Shown here: positions 8,186 through 17,150 of the stretch, in pieces
Numbering within the stretch: the stretch's first letter is position 1
Layout of the letters: each line of letters begins with the position of its first letter
Notes under the pieces: model-generated
Seen by the model: only the letters and a program-made list of their open reading frames with translations
Told to the model about the DNA's origin: nothing
Databases searched by the model: none
Origin: Mesorhizobium sp. L-8-3
GTDB lineage: Bacteria > Pseudomonadota > Alphaproteobacteria > Rhizobiales > Rhizobiaceae
Assembly: GCF_016756615.1 (NCBI RefSeq)
Contig: NZ_AP023262.1
Location: 1,240,001 to 1,304,000 of the forward strand
Length of the DNA stretch: 64,000 nt
Direction: 5' to 3'
Program-made: the position numbers and the translations under genes

Positions 8186-8836
8186 TCAGGGCTTCCATCG
8201 CAGGAAGTTGGCAATCAGCGCGAGGCCGAGGGCCTGGCTCTTTTCGGGGTGGAATTGCGTGCCGGCGCGGTTGCCGTTCGCGACGGCCGCCGTCACCGGC
8301 CCGCCATAGTCGGCGACCGCCAGCACGTCGTCCGGGTCAGTCGCGTCGAGGTGGTAGGAGTGGACGAAATAGGCATGCAGCCCGTTCGGTCCCGTGCTTA
8401 TGCCGTCGAACAGGGGATGGTTGCGCCGCAGCTCGATCGTGTTCCACCCGATCTGGGGAATCTTCAGGTCCGGATCGGCCGGCGTGATCTTCCGGACGTC
8501 GCCGCGGATCCAGCCGAAACCCTGCGTGGTGGTCTTTTCGAGCCCGCGGTCGGACATGAGCTGCATGCCGACGCAGATGCCCAGGAAAGGTCGCGCCGCC
8601 TTGCCAGCCACCTCCTCGACTGCTTCGGCCATGCCGGCGACGGCGGCGAGACCGGCCCGGCAGTCGGCATAGGCGCCGACACCGGGCAAGACGATGCGGT
8701 CGGCCGTGCGCACCCGCTCGGCATCGGCGGTCAGCTCGATCGTGGCGGGGATGCCGGCTTCACGCGCGGCGCGCTCGAAGGCTTTCGTGGCGGAACGCAG
8801 ATTGCCCGAGCCGTAGTCGATGATGGCGACACGCAT
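8186..8836 (-). CDS. hisH: Imidazole glycerol phosphate synthase, glutamine amidotransferase subunit
   Basis: A 216-residue class-I glutaminase that supplies ammonia to HisF. The nucleophile Cys88 is in [11 protein letters not shown], and the His and Glu of the triad are in GTQFHPEKS near the C-terminus. The start [12 protein letters not shown] is typical of the family. One base separates it from the upstream DUF2628 gene, so the two are translated from one message. Confidence 0.97.
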   Translation of the reverse strand: MRVAIIDYGSGNLRSATKAFERAAREAGIPATIELTADAERVRTADRIVLPGVGAYADCRAGLAAVAGMAEAVEEVAGKAARPFLGICVGMQLMSDRGLEKTTTQGFGWIRGDVRKITPADPDLKIPQIGWNTIELRRNHPLFDGISTGPNGLHAYFVHSYHLDATDPDDVLAVADYGGPVTAAVANGNRAGTQFHPEKSQALGLALIANFLRWKP

Positions 8837-8837
8837 C

Positions 8838-9323
8838 TCAGCGCCCTCCTGGATAGGAGAAGAGGCCCAGCGCCGGGCCGGAAGGCGCGGTGCGCAACGG
8901 CGGATGCCCGCCGGCGGCCGGCGCGGGCCATTCAACGGCATCGGGTTCCGCGAGCGCCGGCTCGGCAAAATAGCGTATTTCCGCATCGGCCACGGAATCG
9001 GCCTCGACCACCCCGGCATCGCGCCAGCCGCGCCGGCAAAGCGCGGCAATGCGCAGGGCGGCACCTTCGAGGCCGACATAGACCGACACCAGGATCGACA
9101 ACAGCGTCGCAAGCGGTCCCGCACCGCCATATTCGCCGAGCCCGCCAAGCAGGAGCGTGACACCCAGTACAAGTGCGGCCTCGATCCACAGCCGGTGCCA
9201 GAGCAGCCAGATCAACGGCACGAGGAAGGCCAGGAGGGCGAAGCCGTCGCGGACGAAGACGGGATCCCTCGCGATTTGCCCGCCGGGGCCCGGCGGCGGC
9301 TCCACGATCACATAGCTCGCCAT
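8838..9323 (-). CDS. DUF2628 membrane protein
   Basis: A 161-residue protein with an N-terminal PPPGPGG segment, then hydrophobic stretches at about 27-47 and 50-75 and a soluble, proline-rich C-terminal half. It matches the DUF2628 family of small inner-membrane proteins that rhizobia carry between hisB and hisH. No function is known. Its tight placement (8 bases after hisB, 1 base before hisH) shows co-expression with histidine synthesis but does not itself show a role in it. Confidence 0.85.
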   Translation of the reverse strand: MASYVIVEPPPGPGGQIARDPVFVRDGFALLAFLVPLIWLLWHRLWIEAALVLGVTLLLGGLGEYGGAGPLATLLSILVSVYVGLEGAALRIAALCRRGWRDAGVVEADSVADAEIRYFAEPALAEPDAVEWPAPAAGGHPPLRTAPSGPALGLFSYPGGR

Positions 9324-9331
9324 GGTTTCAC

Positions 9332-9946
9332 CTATGCGCTCAGCGTTCCCTTGGTCGAGGGGATCGCGCCGGCCTGGCGCGGATCGTGCTCCAGCGCAGT
9401 GCGCAGCGCGCGCGCGACCGCCTTGAAGCAGGTCTCGGCGATATGATGGTTGTTGGCGCCGTAGTGGTTGGTGACGTGCAGCGTGATGCCGGCGTTCTGC
9501 GCCAGAGCCTGGAAGAACTCACGCACCAGTTCCGTGTCGAAGCTGCCGATCTTGGGCGAGGAGAAGGCGACCTGCCAAACCAGGAAAGGCCGTCCGGACA
9601 CGTCAACCGCGGCCCTGGTCAAGGTCTCGTCCATGGCGAGGTCGATCGAGGCGTAGCGCGTGATGCCGCGCCGCTCGCCGAGCGCCCTGGCGATCGCCTG
9701 GCCGAGCGCGATGCCGGTGTCCTCGACGGTGTGATGGTCGTCGATATGGAGATCGCCCTTCGCACTGACCGTCATGTCGATCAGCGAATGGCGGGAAAGC
9801 TGCTCCAGCATATGGTCGAAGAAGCCGACGCCGGTCGATACGTCGAAAAGTCCGCTTCCGTCGATCTCGACCGACGCCGAGATCTCCGTTTCCTTGGTCT
9901 TGCGGCTGACGCTCGCCGCGCGCTTGACGGTGCCTGACGCCACCAT
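9332..9946 (-). CDS. hisB: Imidazoleglycerol-phosphate dehydratase
   Basis: A 204-residue manganese enzyme that dehydrates imidazole glycerol phosphate to imidazole acetol phosphate. The His-rich metal motifs [20 protein letters not shown] and [12 protein letters not shown] are complete. It is the stand-alone dehydratase, without the phosphatase domain found in enterobacteria. It is the first gene of the minus-strand his operon; hslV diverges from the other side of a 190-base promoter region. Confidence 0.97.
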   Translation of the reverse strand: MVASGTVKRAASVSRKTKETEISASVEIDGSGLFDVSTGVGFFDHMLEQLSRHSLIDMTVSAKGDLHIDDHHTVEDTGIALGQAIARALGERRGITRYASIDLAMDETLTRAAVDVSGRPFLVWQVAFSSPKIGSFDTELVREFFQALAQNAGITLHVTNHYGANNHHIAETCFKAVARALRTALEHDPRQAGAIPSTKGTLSA

Positions 9947-10047
9947 GCGATCTCCAGCTCCATTGTTGGGGCGCGAGCCTTCTAACAGCATGGATTGGCG
10001 ATTACCAGTTGCCGCGGGCCTGCCGGGAACTGCGGGCCCCCGCCCGG

Positions 10048-10076
10048 TTGCAAAAGACGTTCGGCGGCATACATAT
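10048..10076 (+). promoter_or_regulatory. Candidate promoter of hslVU
   Basis: TTGCAA (10048-10053) and ACATAT (10071-10076) are separated by 17 bases and lie 60 bases upstream of the hslV start. The spacing fits a housekeeping promoter; hslVU is often also served by a heat-shock sigma factor, for which this element is a partial match at best. Confidence 0.4.
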
Positions 10077-10136
10077 GACCGGACCAACCTCGTACCGCGC
10101 GGTCGCCTTCGGGGCCGCGCGCCATCGGAGCAAGTA

Positions 10137-10685
10137 ATGTCTGACAATTTGACTATGCACGCCACGACGATCGTCACCGTGCGCAAAGGCAACAAGGTCG
10201 TGATCGCCGGCGACGGCCAGGTCAGCCTCGGCCAGACCATCATGAAGGGCAATGCCAGGAAGGTCCGCCGGATCGGCAAGGGCAATGTGCTCGCCGGCTT
10301 CGCCGGCGCGACGGCGGACGCCTTCACCCTTCTGGAACGGCTGGAAGCCAAGCTCGAACAGTATCCCGACCAGTTGACGCGCGCCTGCGTCGAGCTCGCC
10401 AAGGACTGGCGCACCGACCGCTATCTGCGCCGCCTGGAGGCCATGATGCTGGTCGCCGACCGGCAGGTTTCGCTGGCGCTCACCGGCACCGGCGACGTTC
10501 TCGAGCCCGAACATGGCGTGATGGCGATCGGCTCCGGCGGCAACTATGCGCTCGCTGCGGCGCGCGCGCTGATCGATACCGATATCGACGCCGAGCAGAT
10601 CGCCCGCAAGGCCATGGAGATCGCGGCCGACATCTGCGTCTACACCAACCACAGCATCGTGGTCGAAACGCTCGATGCCGCGTAA
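10137..10685 (+). CDS. hslV: ATP-dependent protease subunit HslV
   Basis: A 182-residue proteasome-like peptidase that forms a double hexamer with the HslU unfoldase. The active-site threonine is the Thr-Thr of [13 protein letters not shown] (T10), which becomes the N-terminus after processing; Lys and AGDGQVSLG follow as in E. coli. The ATG at 10137 has GGAG upstream. Its last 11 bases overlap the start of a GNAT gene that separates it from hslU. Confidence 0.97.
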   Translation: MSDNLTMHATTIVTVRKGNKVVIAGDGQVSLGQTIMKGNARKVRRIGKGNVLAGFAGATADAFTLLERLEAKLEQYPDQLTRACVELAKDWRTDRYLRRLEAMMLVADRQVSLALTGTGDVLEPEHGVMAIGSGGNYALAAARALIDTDIDAEQIARKAMEIAADICVYTNHSIVVETLDAA

Positions 10686-11196
10686 TACGACGCCGCGCTA
10701 CGACTTCCGGCCGGTCGTCGAGACCGATCTGCCCTTGATTGCCGGCTGGCTCGTCGAACCGCATGTGGCCGAATGGTGGGGCGATCCCGACGAGGAGATC
10801 GCCTCGATCCGCGAGCATATCGACAGCATCTCGGTCGAACCGCTGATCGTCGAGCTGGATGGCGAGCCGATTGGCTACCTCCAGAGCTACGATCCGCATA
10901 TGGAGGACGATCATCCCTATCAGGACCAGCCCTTCGGCACGATGGGTGTCGACCTGACCATCGGCAGGCCTGATCTCGTCGGCCAGGGCCACGGGTCGGC
11001 CCTGCTCCGGCAGTTCGTCGGCGAATTGCTGGCCGAAGGCGTGCCGCGGGTGATCATCGACCCGGATCCGTCGAATGCGCGGGCCATCCGGGCCTATGAG
11101 AAGGCGGGTTTCCGGGCCTTCGACCGACGCAGTTCGATCTACGGCCCGGCGCTGATGATGAAGATCGACGCCGAAGACGGGGGCGGCGAGGCATGA
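10675..11196 (+). CDS. GNAT acetyltransferase, AAC(6')-like
   Basis: A 173-residue GNAT-fold acetyltransferase. [24 protein letters not shown] and the acetyl-CoA loop region [14 protein letters not shown] resemble the AAC(6')/IucB branch, and [18 protein letters not shown] is the standard C-terminal GNAT signature. Resistance to aminoglycosides cannot be assumed, since chromosomal members acetylate many amines. It overlaps hslV by 11 bases and precedes hslU by 94, so it is embedded in the protease operon. Confidence 0.85.
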   Translation: MPRNTTPRYDFRPVVETDLPLIAGWLVEPHVAEWWGDPDEEIASIREHIDSISVEPLIVELDGEPIGYLQSYDPHMEDDHPYQDQPFGTMGVDLTIGRPDLVGQGHGSALLRQFVGELLAEGVPRVIIDPDPSNARAIRAYEKAGFRAFDRRSSIYGPALMMKIDAEDGGGEA

Positions 11197-11290
11197 CCGG
11201 CTCCGTCATCCGCATACAAGCCCAGACTCAACGAGATCAGACTGCTGCGTCCGTTCGAGTTCTTCTGGCAGCAGCAAGGTGGTACGTGAC

Positions 11291-12604
11291 ATGACGACAT
11301 TTTCCCCCCGCGAGATCGTTTCCGAGCTCGACCGTTTCATCATCGGCCAGAAGGATGCCAAGCGCGCCGTGGCCATCGCCCTTCGCAACCGCTGGCGCCG
11401 CCAGCAGCTGCAGGGCCAGATGCGCGAAGAGGTGATGCCCAAGAACATCCTGATGATCGGCCCGACCGGCGTGGGCAAGACCGAGATCTCGCGCCGTCTG
11501 GCGAGGCTCGCGGGCGCCCCTTTCATCAAGGTCGAGGCGACCAAGTTCACCGAGGTCGGCTATGTCGGCCGCGACGTCGAGCAGATCGTGCGCGATCTCG
11601 TCGAGATGGCGATCGGCCTGGTGCGCGAGAAGATGCGCGAGGACGTCAAGGCGCGTGCCCACCTCAACGCCGAAGAACGCGTCCTCGAGGCGCTGGTCGG
11701 CAAGACCGCCAGCCCCGCGACACGGGACAGCTTCCGCAAGAAGCTGCGCGACGGCGAGCTCGACGACAAGGAAATCGAGATCGAGGTGACCGACAGCGGC
11801 ACGGGCGGCATGCCCGGCTTCGAGATCCCCGGCATGCCCGGCGCCAATATCGGCGTGCTCAACATCAACGACATGCTGTCCAAGGCGATGGGCGGCACAC
11901 GCACCAAGACGCGCAAGACCACGGTCAAGGAATCCTACGAGCTCCTGATCAACGACGAATCCGACAAGTTGCTTGACCAGGACGAGGTCGTGCGCCGCGC
12001 GCTGGAGGCGACCGAGAACGACGGCATCGTCTTCCTCGACGAGATCGACAAGATCGCCGCGCGCGAAGGCGGCGTCGGAGCCGGCGTGTCCCGCGAGGGC
12101 GTGCAGCGCGACCTGCTGCCGCTCGTCGAGGGAACGACGGTCGCCACCAAATACGGGCCGGTGAAGACGGACCACATCCTGTTCATAGCGTCGGGCGCAT
12201 TCCACGTCGCCAAGCCGTCGGACCTGCTGCCGGAGCTGCAGGGCCGACTGCCGATCCGCGTCGAGCTGCGCGCTCTGGAGAAGGAGGATTTCCGCCGCAT
12301 CCTGACGGAGACGGAGGCGAGCCTCATCAAGCAGTATGTAGCGTTGATGCAGACCGAGGGCGTGAGACTGGAATTTACAGACGACGCCATCGATTCGCTG
12401 GCCGGCATCGCAGTCGACCTCAACGCCAATGTCGAGAATATCGGGGCGCGGCGCCTTCAGACGGTGATGGAGCGGGTCCTCGACGAAATCTCCTACGACG
12501 CGCCCGACCGCGCCGGCACCGAGGTGACGATCGACGCCGATTATGTTCGCAAACATGTCGGCGATCTCGCGAAGAACACAGATTTGTCGCGATTTATCCT
12601 TTAG
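11291..12604 (+). CDS. hslU: ATP-dependent protease ATPase subunit HslU
   Basis: A 437-residue AAA+ unfoldase that feeds proteins to HslV. The Walker A motif GPTGVGKT is at 57-64, Walker B is [10 protein letters not shown], and the intermediate domain with the G-rich [10 protein letters not shown] stretch lies between them. The C-terminus LSRFIL is the tail that docks into HslV. The ATG at 11291 is chosen over a GTG four codons upstream because it gives the family start. A hairpin without a T run follows the stop. Confidence 0.97.
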   Translation: MTTFSPREIVSELDRFIIGQKDAKRAVAIALRNRWRRQQLQGQMREEVMPKNILMIGPTGVGKTEISRRLARLAGAPFIKVEATKFTEVGYVGRDVEQIVRDLVEMAIGLVREKMREDVKARAHLNAEERVLEALVGKTASPATRDSFRKKLRDGELDDKEIEIEVTDSGTGGMPGFEIPGMPGANIGVLNINDMLSKAMGGTRTKTRKTTVKESYELLINDESDKLLDQDEVVRRALEATENDGIVFLDEIDKIAAREGGVGAGVSREGVQRDLLPLVEGTTVATKYGPVKTDHILFIASGAFHVAKPSDLLPELQGRLPIRVELRALEKEDFRRILTETEASLIKQYVALMQTEGVRLEFTDDAIDSLAGIAVDLNANVENIGARRLQTVMERVLDEISYDAPDRAGTEVTIDADYVRKHVGDLAKNTDLSRFIL

Positions 12605-12607
12605 GAA

Positions 12608-12633
12608 GCGATCCCGACTCTTTCCGGGATCGC
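12608..12633 (+). other. Hairpin after hslU
   Basis: GCGATCCCG (12608-12616) and CGGGATCGC (12625-12633) pair perfectly around an 8-base loop. No T run follows, so it is likelier an RNA 3'-end or stability hairpin than a classical terminator. Confidence 0.55.
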
Positions 12634-12735
12634 GCGGCAAGAGGGGTCCCGGCCGGAAGGCCCGAATCCCTCGACTTTGACAGGGGCTTTTTCTACGTTG
12701 CGCGGCCTGAGCTCAACAATCTCTGGTGGCCGTGA

Positions 12736-13692
12736 ATGACGTTGCGCCTGTTGCCTGTGCTGATTTTCGTCCTGTTCGGCGCTTCCGGCGCCGCTGCGGC
12801 GACGCCGGTTCCGTCCGGGAACCGCCATCTCGAGCAGCCGCCCGTCCCGGGCGCGTCGGCCTCGCGCACCAAGGCGATGAAGACCAGCTACGAGGCCAAG
12901 TATCGCAAGGTCTACAAGCTCCTGAAGAACGATCGGGAGCTGCGCGGCAAGATCGCCGGAGCCGCCGCCGCCTACGGCATCGATCCGATCCATATCGTTG
13001 GCGCCATCATCGGCGAGCATACCTACAATGTCGATGCGTACGACCGGCTGCAGACCTATTACGTCAAGGCGATCTCCTACCTGACCAGCGGCATCTCCTT
13101 CAGCTATGACGGCGAGGATATCTCCGACTTCATCCGGCGGCCGCAATTCGCGCTGTGCCGCGAGAGCGACGGCAGCTATGCCGTCTGGACCTGTCGTGAA
13201 ACCGTCTGGAACGACCAGTTCCGCGGCAGGACGGTCGGGGGCGCCGCGTTCCCGAACAAGCGTTTCAGCCAAGCCTTCTTCCAGCCCTTCTATGCCGGGC
13301 AGACCTTCGGCTTGGGCCAGCTCAACCCGCTGACGGCGCTGCAGATGAGCGACCTTGTGCACAAGGTGTCGGGACTGCCCAAGCTCGGCAGCGACGATCC
13401 CGGGCAGGTCTACAAGACCATCATGGATCCCGACCTGACCTTGCCCTATGTCGCCGCCGCGCTCAAAATGTCCATCGATGCCTATGGCACGATCGCCGGC
13501 TTCGACATATCAGGCAATCCCGGGCTGACCGCCACGCTCTACAATGTCGGCAATCCCGAGGCGCGGGCCTGGGCGCTGAAGGCCGAGAACGAGCGGCGCC
13601 AGGCCGAAGGCGCCGAGCCGAAGCTGCCGGAGGAGAATTATTACGGCTGGCTGGTCAACGAGAAGCTGCCGGAGCTTCGCGCGCTGTTCTGA
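12736..13692 (+). CDS. Exported DUF1402 protein with lysozyme-like motifs
   Basis: A 318-residue protein with a Sec signal peptide (residues 1-21, cleavage near AAAA). It matches DUF1402, a rhizobial family with no assigned role. Three short motifs occur in the order of lytic transglycosylases: Glu94 in IIGEHTYN, GLGQLNP at 192-198 and LYNVGNP at 268-274, comparable to the catalytic Glu, GLMQ and AYNAG of SLT enzymes. A murein-degrading role is therefore an inference and needs structural comparison. It lies 131 bases after hslU and is convergent with the xre gene. Confidence 0.75.
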   Translation: MTLRLLPVLIFVLFGASGAAAATPVPSGNRHLEQPPVPGASASRTKAMKTSYEAKYRKVYKLLKNDRELRGKIAGAAAAYGIDPIHIVGAIIGEHTYNVDAYDRLQTYYVKAISYLTSGISFSYDGEDISDFIRRPQFALCRESDGSYAVWTCRETVWNDQFRGRTVGGAAFPNKRFSQAFFQPFYAGQTFGLGQLNPLTALQMSDLVHKVSGLPKLGSDDPGQVYKTIMDPDLTLPYVAAALKMSIDAYGTIAGFDISGNPGLTATLYNVGNPEARAWALKAENERRQAEGAEPKLPEENYYGWLVNEKLPELRALF

Positions 13693-14067
13693 TCACCGGG
13701 AGGCCGGACCGTCCAGGATTTCGCGCAGATCGGCCAGTAGCCTGTCGATGGCGGCGTCATCGAGGCGCGTGATGGTTTCCGACAGCAGATTTGCGAGTTC
13801 GGTCGCCTTGGGCGAGAGGCCCGACGTGTCGATCACCGCGCGCGGATGAGAGGCTTCGGCAAGCCGCTGCAGTTCCTCGGCGTCGTCCCAAATGACGTTG
13901 AAATAGCCGATGATCTTCTGGACCATCGCCCAGTTCGGTACGCCGCGATGGCCATGTTCCATGGCCGACAGATAGGCCGCGCTGACGCCGATGGATGCGG
14001 CCATCTCCTTCTGCGAGACGCCCTTCTCGCGCCTCAGCCGGCGCAGCCTTTCCCCGAACGGCGTCAT
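13693..14067 (-). CDS. XRE-family helix-turn-helix regulator
   Basis: A 124-residue protein with an N-terminal lambda-repressor-like domain (about 1-60: GERLRRLRREKGVSQKEMA, then GVSAAYLSAMEHG). The C-terminal half is helical and acidic, with no ligand motif recognised. It overlaps the end of the smr gene by four bases (ATGA) and so is the last gene of the timA-mltA-smr-xre run. Target genes are unknown. Confidence 0.88.
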   Translation of the reverse strand: MTPFGERLRRLRREKGVSQKEMAASIGVSAAYLSAMEHGHRGVPNWAMVQKIIGYFNVIWDDAEELQRLAEASHPRAVIDTSGLSPKATELANLLSETITRLDDAAIDRLLADLREILDGPASR

Positions 14068-14609
14068 TGTTCGGCCTGCCGGCGCCTCAGCCGCACATAA
14101 AGCGCCCCGCCGCCGCCATGGTGGCGCGCCGCATTGTCGTGTCCGCTGACGAGGCCGCGAAACGGCGCCGTGGACAGCCAATGCGGCACCGCGCGGCGCA
14201 GCACGCCCTCGCTCCGCAACGACGAGCCCTTGCCCGTGATGATGAGCACATAGCGCACGCCGCCGTCATAAGCGCGCCGCAGGAAAGCGAGCAGCAGCGC
14301 ATAGGCCTCGTCCTGCGTCATGCCGTGCAGGTCGACCCGGCCTTCGATCGGCAGGCGTCCCTTCGACAGCTTGTCGCGGGTCTGGCCGTCGAAGACATGG
14401 GCGACGTTCTGCCTTTTGGCCGGCACAGCCTGCGACAGGGCGGGCTGGGGCGAGGCTGCCTGCGTCGGCACGGCGGCTTTGCTTTGCCGAACCGGCGGCT
14501 CTTCCGGTTCCACCGGATGCTTCCCGCGCAATGGTTTCGCCGAACGGGCGACGAGGTTCCAGAGAACGCGATCCTCGTCGCTCAGGCCCTTTGTCGGCCT
14601 GGCGCTCAT
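14064..14609 (-). CDS. Smr-domain protein
   Basis: A 181-residue protein with a low-complexity Pro/Gln/Ala linker at about 30-70 and a C-terminal Smr domain starting at the diagnostic DLHGM (93-97). The stretch LIITGKGSS and the run of four glycines near residue 165 complete the fold. Stand-alone Smr domains of this type bind or cut nucleic acids; recent work on related bacterial proteins points to cleavage of mRNA at stalled ribosomes. It overlaps mltA and xre by four bases on either side. Confidence 0.9.
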   Translation of the reverse strand: MSARPTKGLSDEDRVLWNLVARSAKPLRGKHPVEPEEPPVRQSKAAVPTQAASPQPALSQAVPAKRQNVAHVFDGQTRDKLSKGRLPIEGRVDLHGMTQDEAYALLLAFLRRAYDGGVRYVLIITGKGSSLRSEGVLRRAVPHWLSTAPFRGLVSGHDNAARHHGGGGALYVRLRRRQAEQ

Positions 14610-15709
14610 CGAACCCCCTCCACCAGTGGTCGCGGGATGAACGCGCAGAAAGCGGCCGGGTGGCGGACCACCCCGGCGATCTCACCCGCTTCGGCGCCCG
14701 ATCCGGCGAAGAGGTCGCCCCGCGCCGGGCCTGTGATGGCCGAGCCGGTGTCCTGGGCGATCATCAGCCGCGAGAAGCCGCCATCGCCGAACGCGCTCAG
14801 TGTCGGCGCCTCGATGAAGAAGGGCGTTCCGAAGGTATGGAGAAGGCGGTCGACCGCCACCGAACGGCCAGGCGTGAGCGGAACCTTCGCCGCCGCCACC
14901 GGACCGAGCGGATCGTCTTCGACTGGCGCCTCGCGGAAGAAGATATAGGACCGGTTCCGCCAAAGGATGTCCTCGATGCGGCCGGGATTGTCTCTGAACC
15001 AGCGCCGGATCGACTGCATGGTGACATCGGGAAGGGCCAACTCACCCAACCGGACCAGCACGCCGCCCGGCCCCGTGAAGCGATGGCCGGTTTTTGCGGC
15101 ATAGGTCACGCGCTTCACAGTCCCGTCCGTCATCAGCAGGCGCGCGGCGCCTTGCACATGGATGAAGAAGGCGTCCACCGGGTCGGCGAGCCAGGCGATT
15201 TCGAGCCCCATGCCGTCCAGGGCGCCCCGCTCGATCGCACCGCGGTCGTGATATTCGACAATCCCGCCGGCAGTGGCACGGCCGAACGCAAAATAGGGAT
15301 CGAGGCCGACCGGCCGATCGGCGTCGTTGACATCGACCAGATCGGCGGGACGCGACAGCAGCGGAACCCGGAAGCGGTCGGTTCGCACTGGCGAAGCCTC
15401 GACCTCCGGCTCGTAGAATCCGGTGACGAAGCCCTGGCCGCCGTCCTCCGGACTGATGCGATGGGGAACGAAATGCCGTTCGAAGAAAGCCCGCGCCGCG
15501 TCGCCCGCGAGTTCGGGCTTCCGTCGCGCCTCGTCATATGCGGGCGCGAAGGCGCCGAAATCGACACCGAGCGCACCGCTGCGATAGGGCTTCACCAGAC
15601 TCTGGACGGCCGAGCGGCGGAAGGCTTCATAGGCGGCGCTTTTGTCGTCGCCCTGCCAGCCTGCCAGATCGCCGAAGGAGACCTTCGTGAAGAGCGGGGA
15701 AAGCGCCAT
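14606..15709 (-). CDS. mltA: Membrane-bound lytic murein transglycosylase A family
   Basis: A 367-residue protein with the MltA barrel (GFVTGFYEPEVE near 93-104, FFIHVQGAARL at 181-191) and the 3D domain at its C-terminus. Asp320 and Asp332 in IAQDTGSAITGPARGDLF are the conserved catalytic region. The family cleaves peptidoglycan strands to anhydro-muropeptides. No signal peptide or lipobox is visible, and an in-frame stop just upstream excludes a longer start, so export is unexplained. It follows timA by 18 bases. Confidence 0.92.
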   Translation of the reverse strand: MALSPLFTKVSFGDLAGWQGDDKSAAYEAFRRSAVQSLVKPYRSGALGVDFGAFAPAYDEARRKPELAGDAARAFFERHFVPHRISPEDGGQGFVTGFYEPEVEASPVRTDRFRVPLLSRPADLVDVNDADRPVGLDPYFAFGRATAGGIVEYHDRGAIERGALDGMGLEIAWLADPVDAFFIHVQGAARLLMTDGTVKRVTYAAKTGHRFTGPGGVLVRLGELALPDVTMQSIRRWFRDNPGRIEDILWRNRSYIFFREAPVEDDPLGPVAAAKVPLTPGRSVAVDRLLHTFGTPFFIEAPTLSAFGDGGFSRLMIAQDTGSAITGPARGDLFAGSGAEAGEIAGVVRHPAAFCAFIPRPLVEGVR

Positions 15710-15727
15710 GAAAGCGGCCGCAGAAAA

Positions 15728-16441
15728 TCAGTCTTCCGCCTCGGTCGCCACCAGTTTCCAGTTCGGGTCGCGCGAGCGTGTGTCGCGCGCGAAGGTCCAG
15801 ACGTCCTTCACCTCGGCGACCGTCTCGGGATCGCCGTCGATCACCGTTCCCGCGCTGTCGCGCGTCGCCGAAATCAGCTCGCTGACGATACGAAGCGTGA
15901 CATGCGCCTCGCCGCCCTTCATCTCGGCCGACACGATTTCGGCCTTGTCGATGCCGACGAAGGAGGACTGGATCTTCTCCGACCGCGACTCCCGGTCGGC
16001 GATGGCCGCGACGAAGCCGTCGAAGACTTCGCGCGACAGCAGGTTCTTCAGCGTCTTGCGATCGCCGTCGGCAAAGGCCATCACGATCATTTCATAGGCC
16101 ATCTTCGCGCCGTCGAGGAACGACTTGGGATCGAAGGAAGGATCGGCGTCCTTGATCGCCCTCAGGCCCCTGTTGAGATCGGTGCCGGCCGCGGCAATGG
16201 CGTCCACGGCCTTGTATGCCTCGTCATTGGCTTCGGCCGCGGCACGCTTGCGCGGCAACGAGACCACGTTCTCGGTGGTCTTGGCGGCTTCCTTGCCCTT
16301 GTCGCCGGTGCGGGCGGCCGTATAGGGATCGAAGGGCGGCCGCTCGTTGCCGGTACGGCGACCAAGAACATTGCGCAGCTGGAGGAAAATCACGACGGCC
16401 GCGACAAGAAAAAATATGGTGCCGAAATCGAAGAATTCCAT
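15728..16441 (-). CDS. Tim44/TimA-like inner-membrane protein
   Basis: A 237-residue protein with one N-terminal membrane segment (about 7-22) and a C-terminal Tim44-like domain (about 100-237) ending in the WKLVATEAED style typical of the family. In mitochondria Tim44 anchors the import motor; alphaproteobacterial TimA is its relative and is found, as here, beside secB-region genes. The function in bacteria is not settled. It is the first gene of a minus-strand run with mltA, smr and xre, and diverges from fxsA. Confidence 0.88.
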   Translation of the reverse strand: MEFFDFGTIFFLVAAVVIFLQLRNVLGRRTGNERPPFDPYTAARTGDKGKEAAKTTENVVSLPRKRAAAEANDEAYKAVDAIAAAGTDLNRGLRAIKDADPSFDPKSFLDGAKMAYEMIVMAFADGDRKTLKNLLSREVFDGFVAAIADRESRSEKIQSSFVGIDKAEIVSAEMKGGEAHVTLRIVSELISATRDSAGTVIDGDPETVAEVKDVWTFARDTRSRDPNWKLVATEAED

Positions 16442-16636
16442 GTCTTCCGCCAAGCGATCCCTTGTTCTGATCCCCTGCCGCGCCGCGAGAACGTCGAGCC
16501 TCCGCGTCGCGGCGTGCATCTAAATCATATAGAACGCTTGCCCGGATCATTCAAATCCGCGCTTCGCATAACTATGTAGACCGGATCGTGCCAATATCCA
16601 TCCTGCGCTGCACTAGTTGAAAGGCGTTAAGACACC

Positions 16637-17134
16637 GTGCCGCCTCTGATTGCAATCCTTGTCCTTGCACTTCCGCTGCTGGAGATCGCGGGCTTTGTCG
16701 TCGTCGGCAGCGAGATCGGCGTGCTTCCCACCATCGCGCTGGTGCTGCTGAGCGGCGTTGCCGGCTCGCTGCTGCTGCGCTGGCAAGGTTTCGGCGCGCT
16801 TGGACGCATCCGGCGCGAGATCGAAGCCGGCAATCCGCCCGGCCGCGAAGTGGCGCACGGCCTGATGATCATGATCGCCGGCATTCTTCTCCTGATCCCA
16901 GGCTTCGTGAGCGACATTTTCGGCCTCTTGCTGTTCATTCCAGCGGTGCGCGAGTTGGCCTGGCGTTACCTCAGGAGCCGGATCACCGTCGTCACGAATT
17001 TCGGCGCCGGAGCCGGCTCCTTCCGCCGCCCCGGCCAGCGGGACCAGGGGCGGACGATCGACCTCGATCAGGATGAATATTCGTCCAAGGGCCCCGACCC
17101 GAAATCGCCCTGGCGCAGGCCCGAGCTGGAATAG
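16637..17134 (+). CDS. fxsA: FxsA-family membrane protein
   Basis: A 165-residue inner-membrane protein of the FxsA family, which in E. coli relieves phage T7 exclusion by the F plasmid. Hydrophobic segments lie at about 3-22, 27-47 and 75-100, with GFGALGRIRREIEAG on the cytoplasmic loop and a polar tail. The start is GTG (16637). In other rhizobia fxsA is usually next to secB; here an esterase gene and two small genes lie between them. Confidence 0.88.
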   Translation: MPPLIAILVLALPLLEIAGFVVVGSEIGVLPTIALVLLSGVAGSLLLRWQGFGALGRIRREIEAGNPPGREVAHGLMIMIAGILLLIPGFVSDIFGLLLFIPAVRELAWRYLRSRITVVTNFGAGAGSFRRPGQRDQGRTIDLDQDEYSSKGPDPKSPWRRPELE

Positions 17135-17150
17135 CCCTCGGCTGATCGAG

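Noticed and set aside
10675..11196. Acquired aminoglycoside-resistance gene
   Set aside because: Similarity is to the fold and general AAC(6')/IucB pattern; the gene is built into the hslVU operon with no mobile-element signs.
12608..12633. Intrinsic terminator of hslU
   Set aside because: The stem is perfect but lacks a T run, so it is listed as a hairpin only.
14531..16579. A 682-codon plus-strand frame opposite mltA and timA
   Set aside because: Antisense to two recognised genes; Arg/Ala/His-rich shadow without a ribosome binding site.
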